A DNA stretch of 64,000 bases. Source: an uncultured Halieaceae bacterium. GTDB lineage: Bacteria; Pseudomonadota; Gammaproteobacteria; Pseudomonadales; Halieaceae. The notes under the pieces are model-generated. The model had not been told where the DNA came from and did no database searches. It worked only from the letters and a program-made list of their open reading frames with translations. Position 1 is the stretch's first letter; each line of letters starts with the position of its first letter. A program made the translations under genes and the position numbers. Shown here piece by piece: positions 1-9,954 of this stretch. Location: NCBI GenBank assembly GCA_913056165.1, contig CAJXMD010000005.1, forward strand, positions 1 through 64,000, given 5' to 3'.

Positions 1-429
1 AACTGCCACTGCTTGGCCCGTTTCTCGGGACGTTTGCGCTTGATATTCAGCCTTGAGCGAAGCGTAATATGCCAAATGTTCGATATAGTGTTGACCAACC
101 TGTTTGGCCAATTCAAATCCTTTCTCGTTCTCGTCAATCTGGAAATAGGTATCCACTATCTGAAGTAGGGTGATGTCTTTCGGTGTATTACTGTTCACCG
201 TTATTTCCACACATTTATCGAGTACGGCTTTTGATCGCTCCACATCGCCTCGCTTGGCAAGGACATCAGCCAATCGGCTGAAGTTTAGTCTAAGGTTGGT
301 GACAAATCTCATATTGTTTTCATCCAAGAAAATGTCTGGATCCTCCATATTTCCGAAAGAAAACTCTTCCATCATGTTTGTGTACATGATGTCGGGCTGC
401 ACTTCACCGAAGTAACCAAATTGGTCTCA
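1..429 (-). CDS. C-terminal part of a Bacteroidetes-type DUF2723 membrane protein, partial at both ends (foreign or chimeric segment)
   Basis: Minus-strand translation from about 429 is open to position 1: DQFGYFGEVQPDIMYTNMMEEFSFGNMEDPDIFLDENNMRFVTNLRLNFSRLADVLAKRGDVERSKAVLDKCVEITVNSNTPKDITLLQIVDTYFQIDENEKGFELAKQVGQHYIEHLAYYASLKAEYQ. The DIMYxNMMxxFxxGNMEDPDxxLDENNMR pattern and TPR-like tail resemble the C-terminus of DUF2723 proteins. GC is about 44% by hand count, lower than the flank. Confidence 0.6.
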
Positions 430-1055
430 CTGGTTAGCACAAACTGGTGATCCGCGTGCTCTGCCACGAACTGTCGTCCAGTAGGTGATTGCCCGGCACA
501 GACCAGCGGCAGCTCACGTCCCGGATAGGGTGACACAGAGCAATCATCAAGCTGGAAGTAAGCACCATCGTAGGTCGATCTACCGCTCGTCCACAACTCT
601 TTAAGCACGTGAACATACTCTGCCGCATATTCGTAGCGCTTTTGATAGTGCTCATCCCCGGGCCACATGCCCATCTGCGTATACTCGGGACGATTCCAAC
701 CGGTGACTATATTCAACCCGCACCGACCACCACTGATATCATCGATGGTAGCGACCATTCTCGCCACGACCGCCGGGTGCTGACTGAGAATAGAGATAGA
801 TGGAGACAGCCCGATGGATTTGGTCTGGGCAGCGATGCCGGCCATCAGGGTAAAGGACTCGAGACAGCTGTCCCAGTAACCTGTCTCACCACCAAATCCC
901 CGAAATTTCATCATCGACAAGACAAAGTCCAGCCCATAGCGCTCGGCGGTCTGCGAAATGGCTACATTGTGCTCAAAGGTAGGCTCGTAAACCGGGCTGG
1001 CTTTCGAGGGGATGTAACCATTACTGCCGTTGGGCAGGAATACACCGAACTTCAT
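430..1055 (-). pseudogene. RutA-like flavin-dependent (luciferase-like) monooxygenase, N-terminal part only; truncated at the junction near 430
   Basis: MKFGVFLPNGSNGYIP...ISQTAERYGLDFVLSMMKFRGFGGETGYWDSCLESFTLMAGIAAQTKSIGL...DDISGGRCGLNIVTGWNRPEYTQMGMWPGDEHYQKRYEYAAEYVHVLKELW is close to pyrimidine monooxygenase RutA. Homology stops around HADHQFV and the ORF runs out at 372. Confidence 0.75.
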
Positions 1056-1060
1056 GCCTA

Positions 1061-1089
1061 GCTCCCCGTATTTGTCGGGAGCTCCCCGC
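1061..1089. repeat. Inverted repeat AGCTCCC-N10-GGGAGCT plus direct repeat AGCTCCCCG between hyuB and the RutA-like gene
   Basis: AGCTCCC at 1061-1067 and GGGAGCT at 1078-1084; AGCTCCCCG at 1061 and 1081. Confidence 0.5.
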
Positions 1090-1134
1090 TACCATCAAAA
1101 AAGCGGCAGAGCCCCTGCTATCGTTTAGCTCGGA

Positions 1135-3123
1135 TTACGCCTTGGCGCGCTTTTTTACCGCTGGCTTTGGCGCCTTCCTGGCTACAGCCTTTTTCTTCGG
1201 AGCGCTACGTTTGACCTTCACGCTACCGCCCTTGCCAGCGCCTCCTTGAAGCGCTTTGAGCGCCCAAGTTTGAAATTCGGGCTGTCGAGGCGGCTCAAGT
1301 CCCGTCTCCTTGAGGCACTGCTTTTTCAGAGTCGCAATATCGCCACCGCGGTCAAACATCGGAACCTTACCGCGCTTTTTGGCCATTTTCGCGCGCAGGG
1401 TTTGCGTGCGTTTGGCATTGACGGTGAGGTCATCATTCATGACAACGCCGTAGCGCTTTGCTCCCTCGACCGAGACCAGTCCGGCCCGAACGTCGAACTC
1501 GACGCGCTCGGTCTCACGCTTGAGGGGATCGCCACAGCCGCCACCGCCCCAGGTGTTGAAGTACAAAATGTCGCCCGATCCAACCTCAATCCGGTCACAC
1601 TTACTGGGCAGGCGCTCCTCGGAACCATCGGTGCGCACCAGGATCTTCTCAGACCGTCGACCCGGCTCCCCACCGTTCACCCCCCAGGGATAGGTCAACC
1701 AGCGGTCATCATGAATTGATATGGTGCCTGGCTCGAGGAAACAGTAGCCCATGCGAAGACCATTACCACCCCGGTTGTAACCCGCACCGCCGCTGTCGAT
1801 GATGGTCTCGTAGGTCTCGATGCGGAGTGGGAAGTAACTCTCCAGGAATTCGTTGGGTACGTTGGTAAAGCTTGGCCACAGGGAGTGACCGTCGGGGCCA
1901 TCCCCCGATGGCTTGCCGGGAATGCCGCCAAAGCCAATGGAGTAAAGTTGATACCACTCCCCGTCCTTGTCGTACCCCGAATACATAAAGTGAGGACTGT
2001 CGGAAAAACCTGCTCCCGCGAGGAAGTCGGGGTCGCCCTGACCCAGTAGGCCGCCAAGAACGTCAAAAATACGTCCAAGCGCGTGAGTCCGGCAGGAAAG
2101 CGCCGCGGGTTCTCGGGGTTTAAGAAGCGTTCCGTGAGGAATACGAACTTCCATTAAGTCATAGAAGCCGTCGTTGAACATGATCTGAGGGTCGAACACC
2201 ATGATCATGTAAACCCCGCAGAACATCTTGAACATCTCTTCATTAAGATAAAAATTGATCGAACTGATCGACTGGGGATCCGTGCCTTCAAAATCAAAGA
2301 TGACTTTGTCCTTCTCACGCCACATAGCGCATTTGATTTTGTAAGGGCCCATACCCAGCCCATCGTCACAGATATAGTCTTCGAAGTACTGCTTTTTCTC
2401 GGGTACCGTATTTTTGATGAGCTTGCTCATCGCGCGCTTGTTGCGATCAAGCAGTTCATCGAGCGCGGAGTAAAAAGTGTCGTCACCAAAACGCTCGGAC
2501 ATTTCAATTACCCGCTTCTCGGCAGTCCTAATTGCTGCAACCAACGCATTGAAATCGCTGCGGTTCCAATTGGGCATGCGGCAGTTGTGCAAGATGAGCT
2601 CTAGCAAATCGGTTTGCAGCTCATCATTTTTGTAGATCTTCGTCGGGGGTATGCGAATACCCTCTTCGAAAATCTCGCGGGCATCGGTGGGCAAGCTACC
2701 TGGCACCTTGCCACCCACATCGGTCATGTGACCAAACATGGCTGCGTAGGCAATGAGCCGCCCATCTTTGAAGATGGGCCTCAGCAGGAGCCAGTCATTG
2801 ATGTGACTGATTGCCCCGTTACAGGCGTAGGGATCGGTGGTCAGGAACAGATCGCCCTCTTCGATGGTGCCATCGTAGGCTTCCTTGAAGCCGTGAATAA
2901 AGCTACCGAACTGCCCCACGACCATCTTACCTTCGAGGTTGGCGATCATCGGGAATTCATCATGCTGCTCGCGAATACCCGGCGACATGGCTGTGCGGAA
3001 CAACACCGCATCCATCTCGTAACGGGCGTTCATCATCGCATTCTCGATGATGTCCAGGGTAATGGGATCGATGTCCTTACGCTTAAATTTCTTGGTGTTG
3101 GTTTCAACAATCGTTGCTGGCAT
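1135..3123 (-). CDS. hyuB: Hydantoinase B/oxoprolinase family protein with Lys/Ala/Pro-rich basic C-terminal tail
   Basis: 662 aa; DPITLDIIENAMMNARYEMDAVLFRTAMSPGIREQHDEF and GGGCGDPLKRE motifs typical of HyuB; adjacent to HyuA. Confidence 0.9.
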   Translation of the reverse strand: MPATIVETNTKKFKRKDIDPITLDIIENAMMNARYEMDAVLFRTAMSPGIREQHDEFPMIANLEGKMVVGQFGSFIHGFKEAYDGTIEEGDLFLTTDPYACNGAISHINDWLLLRPIFKDGRLIAYAAMFGHMTDVGGKVPGSLPTDAREIFEEGIRIPPTKIYKNDELQTDLLELILHNCRMPNWNRSDFNALVAAIRTAEKRVIEMSERFGDDTFYSALDELLDRNKRAMSKLIKNTVPEKKQYFEDYICDDGLGMGPYKIKCAMWREKDKVIFDFEGTDPQSISSINFYLNEEMFKMFCGVYMIMVFDPQIMFNDGFYDLMEVRIPHGTLLKPREPAALSCRTHALGRIFDVLGGLLGQGDPDFLAGAGFSDSPHFMYSGYDKDGEWYQLYSIGFGGIPGKPSGDGPDGHSLWPSFTNVPNEFLESYFPLRIETYETIIDSGGAGYNRGGNGLRMGYCFLEPGTISIHDDRWLTYPWGVNGGEPGRRSEKILVRTDGSEERLPSKCDRIEVGSGDILYFNTWGGGGCGDPLKRETERVEFDVRAGLVSVEGAKRYGVVMNDDLTVNAKRTQTLRAKMAKKRGKVPMFDRGGDIATLKKQCLKETGLEPPRQPEFQTWALKALQGGAGKGGSVKVKRSAPKKKAVARKAPKPAVKKRAKA

Positions 3124-3138
3124 CTTCTATCTCCCCTA

Positions 3139-5199
3139 TCACGCAGATGGTGCGATGAGTATGTTGCCGAACTGGTCGACGTTGCCGGTATGGCCAGAGA
3201 GGATCACCGACGTGGAGTCCATCTCTAGAACAATTGCCGGGCCCTCTATCTTGTTACCCGCTTTGAGTTTGTCGCGCCGATACAGCGTCGCCTGCATGTC
3301 CTTACCCTCCATGAAGACGGTGGACTTGCCTATGACCGCTGCCGCTGCGGGGGTGCGGGAACCGGACTTGGGCAAACGTCGGGCTTCGATCTCTGCGCTC
3401 TTACCCTGTGCCACTGCCCGTAGGTTCACTATCTCTTTGTCTGAATCCAGAGCAAAGGTAAACAGCTGCTTGTGCATTTCGTCAAAGGGATCCCCGATAA
3501 CTGACAGATCACCTTTCTTTAGGGCCTTCAGATCAAAATCCACAGTCAGCTGCAGGCCCTGACCCTGGTATCGGATATCCGCCTGACATGCCACGGTGCA
3601 TTCTTTGGGCGGCACTCCTTGCTTGTGCAGGGTTTTCAGCGCCTGATCCGCCAACTTGCCATAGATTTTCAAAAGCTCGTCTGTGGTGGTATCAGCAAAA
3701 CGCCGGATGAAGGTGCGAGAGGCTTCATCACGCACCCGAGTTGTGGCGTCACCGTAGGCACAGAGAACGCCTGGACCGGGAGGGATAATCACCGGCCAGC
3801 TATTCATGAGTTTGCCCAAAGCGTTGGCGTGCAGCGGGCCAGCACCACCAAAACCGATCAACGCAAAGTCTCTCGGATCATAGCCCTGCTCCACCGATAC
3901 CAAGCGTAGGGCGCCGTACATATTTTCGTTCACGATATCGATGATTCCAGCGGCCGCTCTCTTCACCGAAATACCCAGTGCCTTGGCCACGGGCTTGATC
4001 GCCTTTTCAGCCAAATCTTTGCGAATTTCCATATCGCCACCCAGCCTCACCTCGCTAGGCAGATAACCCAGCACTACATTGGCATCGGTTACCGTTGGCA
4101 ACGTACCGCCTTTGTTGTACGCAGCAGGCCCGGGCTCTGCTCCTGCGCTGTCGGGGCCAACCCTGAGCGCGCCTGTTAACTCGGGAACGTGGGCAATGGA
4201 GCCACCTCCTGCCCCAACCGTTCGGACATCCACTGACGAGGCACGAACCGTGACATCGCCGACCGTGGTTTCACGACGCAATTGCGCTTTGCCATCCTGA
4301 ACTAGTGCAACATCAGTAGAGGTACCTCCCATGTCGAAGGTGAGGAGGTTGTCGAAACCGGCCTGACGGGCCACCCACACAGCACCCGATACGCCCCCGG
4401 CAGGGCCGCTCATCAGCAGGTTTACCGGAAGGGATTCTGCGACTTTCGCCGACGCCATACCCCCATCCGATCGAAGGATATTCAGCTGCACGCCCTTGTT
4501 ACTCTTCTTGAGTTTTTTCTCAAGGTTCTTAACGTACTCCGCAACCTTGGGACGCACAAAGGAATTGGCTACGGTGGTGATGGTGCGCTCATATTCCTGC
4601 ATCTCGGGGACAACCGTCGAGGACAGGGAGATCGGAATACCCGGGAGCACTTGCTTGGCAACTCGCTCCACAGCTTTCTCATGGGCGGGGTTGGCATAAG
4701 AATTGATCAGAGAGACAGTCAGTGCCTCAATATTCTCGCCTTTTAAACGCTCGAGCTCCTTCTTAAGCGCTTTGGTATCAAGTGTTCGGACCGCTTTGCC
4801 GTCCGCTCCCATTCGCTCGTCAGCCTCGATGGTGCAGGCGAGAGGCGCCAGGGGAGCACTCTTGTTGTAAATCACCCAACCGCCCAAGCCTCCCGGCACA
4901 TAGGACCGTGCGATCTGCAAAACCTGTTTGTACCCTTTGGTGGTTACCAGCCCAACTTTGGCGCCGGACCCGGTCAGCACCGTGTTGGTGGCGACAGTCG
5001 TGCCGTGCATTACCTGGGTAATTTCCTTGGGGTCGATACCCGCATTACCACATACTCGGCTTATTCCGTTCATCACGCCGATCGAGGAATCGGAGGGTGT
5101 ACTGGGGACTTTCGCTGTGTGGATATCACCGCTGGATTCGTTTACCAAAATCAGGTCGGTGAAAGTGCCACCAACGTCCACGCCTAAACGGTAGGTCAT
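3139..5199 (-). CDS. hyuA: Hydantoinase A/5-oxoprolinase family protein
   Basis: 686 aa; MTYRLGVDVGGTFTDLIL, HGTTVATNTVLTGSGAKVGLVTTKG, FDMGGTSTDVALV, GFGGAGPLHA. Confidence 0.93.
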   Translation of the reverse strand: MTYRLGVDVGGTFTDLILVNESSGDIHTAKVPSTPSDSSIGVMNGISRVCGNAGIDPKEITQVMHGTTVATNTVLTGSGAKVGLVTTKGYKQVLQIARSYVPGGLGGWVIYNKSAPLAPLACTIEADERMGADGKAVRTLDTKALKKELERLKGENIEALTVSLINSYANPAHEKAVERVAKQVLPGIPISLSSTVVPEMQEYERTITTVANSFVRPKVAEYVKNLEKKLKKSNKGVQLNILRSDGGMASAKVAESLPVNLLMSGPAGGVSGAVWVARQAGFDNLLTFDMGGTSTDVALVQDGKAQLRRETTVGDVTVRASSVDVRTVGAGGGSIAHVPELTGALRVGPDSAGAEPGPAAYNKGGTLPTVTDANVVLGYLPSEVRLGGDMEIRKDLAEKAIKPVAKALGISVKRAAAGIIDIVNENMYGALRLVSVEQGYDPRDFALIGFGGAGPLHANALGKLMNSWPVIIPPGPGVLCAYGDATTRVRDEASRTFIRRFADTTTDELLKIYGKLADQALKTLHKQGVPPKECTVACQADIRYQGQGLQLTVDFDLKALKKGDLSVIGDPFDEMHKQLFTFALDSDKEIVNLRAVAQGKSAEIEARRLPKSGSRTPAAAAVIGKSTVFMEGKDMQATLYRRDKLKAGNKIEGPAIVLEMDSTSVILSGHTGNVDQFGNILIAPSA

Positions 5200-5307
5200 G
5201 ACTAGCCTCCTTACGCTAGGTTTTTTTAGTCACCTACATTTGGTGTCTGTAAGCCTCGTGTTGGCTACTCTGGAGAGCCTGTACCCCTCACTGGAGCGAT
5301 TAGCACA

Positions 5308-5323
5308 ATTGACCGGACATTTG
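5308..5323. promoter_or_regulatory. Weak candidate GntR operator (ATTGACCGGACATTTG) in the hyuA / CoA-transferase divergent region
   Basis: Right half GGACATTT is identical to the perfect palindrome at 13904; left half has two mismatches. Confidence 0.35.
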
Positions 5324-5417
5324 ATGCAGGATACTGTTGCCACCCGAAAGATGCACCAAAGCCGATCAACACGCAAGGCACTTTCGCGCTTCAAGCTGAA
5401 CAACTGCGGAGATTGTG

Positions 5418-6602
5418 ATGGACAAACCGTTAGCGGGAATCCGCGTACTCGCTATTGAGCAATTTGGGGCTGGACCCTATGGCTCTATGTACCTCGCTGA
5501 ACTAGGGGCTGAGGTCATCAAAATTGAAAACAGGGCAACTGGCGGCGACCCCTCACGTCAGTCTGGTGCGATAACCCTGGATGCCGATGACAGCGCTTAT
5601 TTTCAGGCCTTCAACCTGTCCAAAAAAAGCGTCACCTTGAATCTGAAGGACAGCAAAGGCAGAGAGATATTCGAAAAGCTGGTCGAAACCGCGGATGTGG
5701 TCTGGAATAACCTAAGAGGAAGCCAGCCAGCGAAACTCGGCTTAGATTACGACAGCCTGAAACAGATCAAGCCGACCATTATTTGCACTCATATTTCGGC
5801 TTATGGACGAGACAACGATCGAGCAGACTGGCCAGGATATGACTACCTGATGCAGGCAGAGTGTGGATTCCTTGGTCTAACAGGAGAGCCTGAGTCGCCA
5901 CCCTCCCGATTTGGTCTGTCCATGATTGATTTTATGACCGGCGTGGTTGCTGCGCTGGGCTGTGTGTCAGCATTGTTGGGCAGAGACCGTCAGGGAGGCC
6001 GTGATGTCGACGTCAGTTTATTCGACGTTGCCCTTCACCAGCTGACTTACCCTGGCACCTGGTATATGAATCACGGTATTGAAACAGATCGTGTCGCGCG
6101 ATCAGCACATCCTTACAACACTCCTGTGCAGCTGTTTAAAACCGCAGACGGCTGGATTTTCCTGATGTGCATGACCCAGAAGTTTTGGGAACTGCTCGCG
6201 GAGCTGATAGGACATCCCGAGTTAAAAGCCGACCCCCGGTTTCTTCTCATGAGCGATCGCGCGGCTAACCGCGCAGTTCTAACCGAGGTACTAGACGCCA
6301 TTCTCTCGACGCAAACGACTGCTCACTGGTTTGACCTACTTCAAACCAAGATTCCGGTTGCACCGGTCAACACCCTACCAGGAGCGCTGGACAACCCCTT
6401 TGTCGCCAGAAACGGCATGCGCCAAACCCTGAGCCATCGCACCGTGGGGGACTATGAGGCGCTGAGCAACCCCATCAAGCTGGACAATCACCGATTGAGC
6501 ACAAGCTGCGCCAACGGATTGGGTGCTGACAACGAGGCGATATTCGGTGAGGAGTTGTCGATCGAAGACCTGGAGGCGCTAAAGACGAGCGGCGTCATCT
6601 GA
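5418..6602 (+). CDS. CaiB/BaiF type III CoA-transferase
   Basis: MDKPLAGIRVLAIEQFGAGPYGSMYLAELGAEVIKIENRATGGDPSR; LNLKDSKGREIFEKLVETADVVWNNLRGSQPAKLGLDYDSLK. Confidence 0.93.
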   Translation: MDKPLAGIRVLAIEQFGAGPYGSMYLAELGAEVIKIENRATGGDPSRQSGAITLDADDSAYFQAFNLSKKSVTLNLKDSKGREIFEKLVETADVVWNNLRGSQPAKLGLDYDSLKQIKPTIICTHISAYGRDNDRADWPGYDYLMQAECGFLGLTGEPESPPSRFGLSMIDFMTGVVAALGCVSALLGRDRQGGRDVDVSLFDVALHQLTYPGTWYMNHGIETDRVARSAHPYNTPVQLFKTADGWIFLMCMTQKFWELLAELIGHPELKADPRFLLMSDRAANRAVLTEVLDAILSTQTTAHWFDLLQTKIPVAPVNTLPGALDNPFVARNGMRQTLSHRTVGDYEALSNPIKLDNHRLSTSCANGLGADNEAIFGEELSIEDLEALKTSGVI

Positions 6603-6627
6603 TACCTGACGATAAAATCTCCAGCCC

Positions 6628-7431
6628 TCAGTGCTGGCCAAGAAAGTCAAAGAGGATGTCGCAGAAGGCAATTTTTTCTTCCTTCCCCGCTACGACATGC
6701 GCCACTTGATCCATGGTCACGCCGACGCCCTTGGGCAAACCCTGTTCCAACGGAAGGGTTGTTCTCGGGCCAGTAATAACATCCTGCCCCGCATGGACGA
6801 CCAGTGTGGGAGCTGCGATATCGCCGAGGTGGGGGCGGATATCATGGCCGAGACAGGCCTGAATAAAGCGAAGATGGGCTGACAGGCGCCCCTCGAGATT
6901 GCCCCAGACACCATCACTACCCAAGAGCTTGTCGCGGTAAGCGTTGTAGTAATCCGGTCTGAAGGAGTAGGACGCGACCATCGACTGGAATGCCAGAAAG
7001 CCGGCGTGCTCGTGCATATCACCGAAGGCGCGAAGCTGATCTGCAAGCATAGGGTCAGCCCAAGTCCAACAGCCCATATTCACCATACACCGGACCAGAT
7101 CAGGCCGCTTGAGGGCGACCCATTGCCCAATACAGGCACCCATACCGACAAGACCAACGAAGTAAACAGACTTCATGTTGAGATGATCCAGCAACGCGGC
7201 GATGTCATCAGCAAACAGCTCGGTCGAGGGTGTCATTGAGAGATCGTCTGTTGATTCCCCTATACCTCGATAATCGATGATCACTGTTTGATAGCTGTCC
7301 GTCATACCTCGGGCAAGGTAGTGATGACGACCATGACAGAACGTGTCCCACCCCCCGATGTATATGGCAGGCGGCCCCTCCCCGTGTACCTCGTAGTACA
7401 TCTCGTGACCGTTGATTGTCGCAGTTGGCAT
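6628..7431 (-). CDS. Alpha/beta hydrolase
   Basis: 267 aa; YYEVHGEGPPAIYIGG, DYRGIGESTDD, FVGLVGMGACIGQWVALKRPDLV, APTLVVHAGQD. Confidence 0.88.
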   Translation of the reverse strand: MPTATINGHEMYYEVHGEGPPAIYIGGWDTFCHGRHHYLARGMTDSYQTVIIDYRGIGESTDDLSMTPSTELFADDIAALLDHLNMKSVYFVGLVGMGACIGQWVALKRPDLVRCMVNMGCWTWADPMLADQLRAFGDMHEHAGFLAFQSMVASYSFRPDYYNAYRDKLLGSDGVWGNLEGRLSAHLRFIQACLGHDIRPHLGDIAAPTLVVHAGQDVITGPRTTLPLEQGLPKGVGVTMDQVAHVVAGKEEKIAFCDILFDFLGQH

Positions 7432-7557
7432 AGATCTCTCCCTTTAGGAATGCATGACGCTTTTATGGCGCATCATGGGGTAATGTGATGTGGCGCTTTA
7501 AGATGATGGATGGTAACGGGAAGTAACAGCTGGCGTCTCCAGAGACTGGAATTACGC

Positions 7558-8175
7558 CTAGCGTTTGTCCAGATAGGCCAACACCTGCTCAAGGCTAGTC
7601 ACGTCCGCGTAGCGTCGCCCAACATCCCGCAAGTTGCTGTCGTGGGCCTCCATATCTTGATCACCGCAGCAATCTTCAGGAACGATAGTTCGATATCCGG
7701 CCGAGAAGCTGTCGACTATGGAAGCACGAACGCAACCTGACGTGGTACAACCCGTCATGATGGTCGTGTCGATACAGTGGGTGACAAGCCAGGGCTTCAA
7801 AGGCGTTTCATAAAAAATAGACGGCGCGGTTTTTATAAACTCGAATACGTAGTCGTCGCTAATACGTGGGTCCAGTTCCGTACAACGATGTCCATGATAG
7901 AAGCTGCCGTCATAGAGCGTGTCAATTTTCCAATAGGTCATTTCATCGGGTCCGCCCCAGGACACCCGGCACGCCGCGGCGGGTATACCCTTTTTCTTGC
8001 AGACTCCCAGCAATTTTGCCGTGTTATCAACCGCGCGCTGAATAAACGGACTTTTGCCTATTGGACTGACTCCATCGGTGAAGCCCAACTGGAAGTCCAC
8101 CATAATGAGCGCGGGCCTCTCACCAAAACCGATCTCGCGCTGGCCGTAACCTGCTTTTTCAAAATTATCCATCAC
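7558..8175 (-). CDS. Isochorismatase-family cysteine hydrolase (N-carbamoylsarcosine amidase-like)
   Basis: ALIMVDFQLGFTDG ... IMTGCTTSGCVRASIVDSFSAGYRTIVPEDCCGD: catalytic Asp and Cys present. Confidence 0.9.
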   Translation of the reverse strand: MMDNFEKAGYGQREIGFGERPALIMVDFQLGFTDGVSPIGKSPFIQRAVDNTAKLLGVCKKKGIPAAACRVSWGGPDEMTYWKIDTLYDGSFYHGHRCTELDPRISDDYVFEFIKTAPSIFYETPLKPWLVTHCIDTTIMTGCTTSGCVRASIVDSFSAGYRTIVPEDCCGDQDMEAHDSNLRDVGRRYADVTSLEQVLAYLDKR

Positions 8176-8245
8176 GTTGTCTCCACCGTTGGGCGTGCCT
8201 GCAATATGACTTAAGATGGCGGACCATTACAAGGAGTCTTGGCCA

Positions 8246-8929
8246 ATGACACAGCCCGGTTTCGTCAACAGCTTCAGCCAAACCTTTGCCCTCGATCCAG
8301 CCCGCACGGCGCTGGTCGTTATCGACATGCAAAACGCCACTGGGAATAGGCACATGGGCCTTGGCAAACTTCTGGCTGAGCGAGGAGAGGCGGACAGCGC
8401 GCGCTACCGGTTTGATCGCATCGAGCAGGTGCTGGTGCCCAATATTCAACGACTCCTCGCCCACTTCAGGTCGACTGGAGGCAAGGTGATTTTTATCACC
8501 TACGGCGCAAACGCACCCGATGCTAGTGATGCGCCGCCACACATGGCACCCATCATCAAGGCGACTAACAACATCGCGGGGCAGCCAGAGCACGAAATCG
8601 TTGAAGGCCTGCGACCAAACTCAGGTGAAATCGTCCTCAACAAAACAACCCAGGGCGCTTTCCGCAGTACCGCGCTCGACAGCACATTGCGCGCACTCGG
8701 TGTTGATACGGTGATTACCGTTGGCGTATCTACAAACAACTGCGTCGCGATGACCTCTATGGAGGCCTGCGATTTGCAATACCGGGTGGTGGTGGTCGCT
8801 GATGGTACCGGCACCGACAGCGATCAAATGCAGGAGGCTACGCTGACAATGCTAAAGCGGCTTTGGGCCCGGGTGCTAACCACAGATGAGGTGCTCGCTG
8901 AGTTGACCCCTTCCAACACGACATCCTGA
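8246..8929 (+). CDS. Isochorismatase-family cysteine hydrolase (RutB/biuret-hydrolase-like)
   Basis: TALVVIDMQNATGN ... VNKTTQGAFRSTALD (ORF reads VLNKTTQGAFRSTALD); VITVGVSTNNCVAMTSMEACDLQYRVVVVADGTG. Start from MTQPGF with upstream AAGGAG. Confidence 0.88.
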   Translation: MTQPGFVNSFSQTFALDPARTALVVIDMQNATGNRHMGLGKLLAERGEADSARYRFDRIEQVLVPNIQRLLAHFRSTGGKVIFITYGANAPDASDAPPHMAPIIKATNNIAGQPEHEIVEGLRPNSGEIVLNKTTQGAFRSTALDSTLRALGVDTVITVGVSTNNCVAMTSMEACDLQYRVVVVADGTGTDSDQMQEATLTMLKRLWARVLTTDEVLAELTPSNTTS

Positions 8930-8931
8930 GG

Positions 8932-9876
8932 ATGAGACAACTGCCTGCCGGGGGCGTGCTCGGGACCTTACTTGTAGCCACGGGTGCCATATTTCTCGCA
9001 TCAAAAGGCCTCTTCGCCAAAAGCCTCTACGCGCAAGGATTGAATCACAACGACGTCGCGGCCATCCGCTCAGTGTTGGCGATCCCCGGCTTCTGGATAG
9101 TGGCGCTGGTACTTCATGGCCGGCCCCGCTCCTCGACCCGATCCAACAGCCAAATCCATACCCACGGCGTTATTCGCTCTCCGACACTGTCTGACGTAAT
9201 CGGCGCTATGTTTGCCGGGATACTGTGCTACTACTTTGGTGCTCTGGCTAACTTTTATGCGTTGTCGCTGATTCAGGCAAACGTGGAGAGAGCCCTGCTA
9301 TTTTCCTATCCGGCACTGGTAATCGTGTTCAATGCACTCTGGACCTGGGAGCGCCCTGCATCAGCCACCCTGTTGAGCGTTGCACTGACAAGTTTTGGGG
9401 TGCTACTGGTGACTGGCGCAGCAGATCAGTCCCTGACCCAACAACAGCTCATTGGTGTGGGATGGGTGCTGTTTTGCTCTATTACCATCGCTGTCTACTT
9501 TATGATGAGTGCTCCCCTGACTCAACGGCTTGGATCAGGTAACTTCACCGCGATAGCCATGACAGCCGCCGGCTTCGCTTTTTTCCTCCACTACCAGTTG
9601 CAGGGCCCCACCCGCTGGTTTTCCATGCCCCCTGACGCTTTGATACTGATGTTAGGGTTGGTGTTGTTCGCCACTATCTTACCTCTAGTATGCGTCGCCG
9701 AGGGAGTGAGACGCATTGGAGCCTCTCGTGCTGCCGTCATCAGTACCCTGGGGCCACCCGCTACTGCCGCCATGGCCTTTTACTTCCTCGGCGAGAGGCT
9801 GTCCTACACCCAACTTTTCGGCATGCTCATCGTCGTGGCCAGTATTACCTTTCTCGAGCTTAGTCAGCGGCGTTAG
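8932..9876 (+). CDS. EamA/DMT-family transporter
   Basis: 314 aa, about 10 hydrophobic segments; internal duplication typical of EamA; C-terminal PPATAAMAFYFLGERLSYTQLFGMLIV. Confidence 0.9.
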   Translation: MRQLPAGGVLGTLLVATGAIFLASKGLFAKSLYAQGLNHNDVAAIRSVLAIPGFWIVALVLHGRPRSSTRSNSQIHTHGVIRSPTLSDVIGAMFAGILCYYFGALANFYALSLIQANVERALLFSYPALVIVFNALWTWERPASATLLSVALTSFGVLLVTGAADQSLTQQQLIGVGWVLFCSITIAVYFMMSAPLTQRLGSGNFTAIAMTAAGFAFFLHYQLQGPTRWFSMPPDALILMLGLVLFATILPLVCVAEGVRRIGASRAAVISTLGPPATAAMAFYFLGERLSYTQLFGMLIVVASITFLELSQRR

Positions 9877-9913
9877 CGCGCAATATCGCCCCTAAGTTGG
9901 CGATTACCGCAAA

Positions 9914-9923
9914 TGTCCGTACA
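9914..9923. promoter_or_regulatory. Candidate GntR operator AAATGTCCGTACAATT upstream of the TauD-like gene
   Basis: TGTCCGTACA core, shared with 15672 and one mismatch from the perfect palindrome at 13904. Confidence 0.55.
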
Positions 9924-9954
9924 ATTGACACATGAAGCAAAAGAGGCTGGATTC

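Noticed and set aside
2614-3228. 204-aa plus-strand ORF
   Set aside because: Antisense to hyuB, no plausible product.
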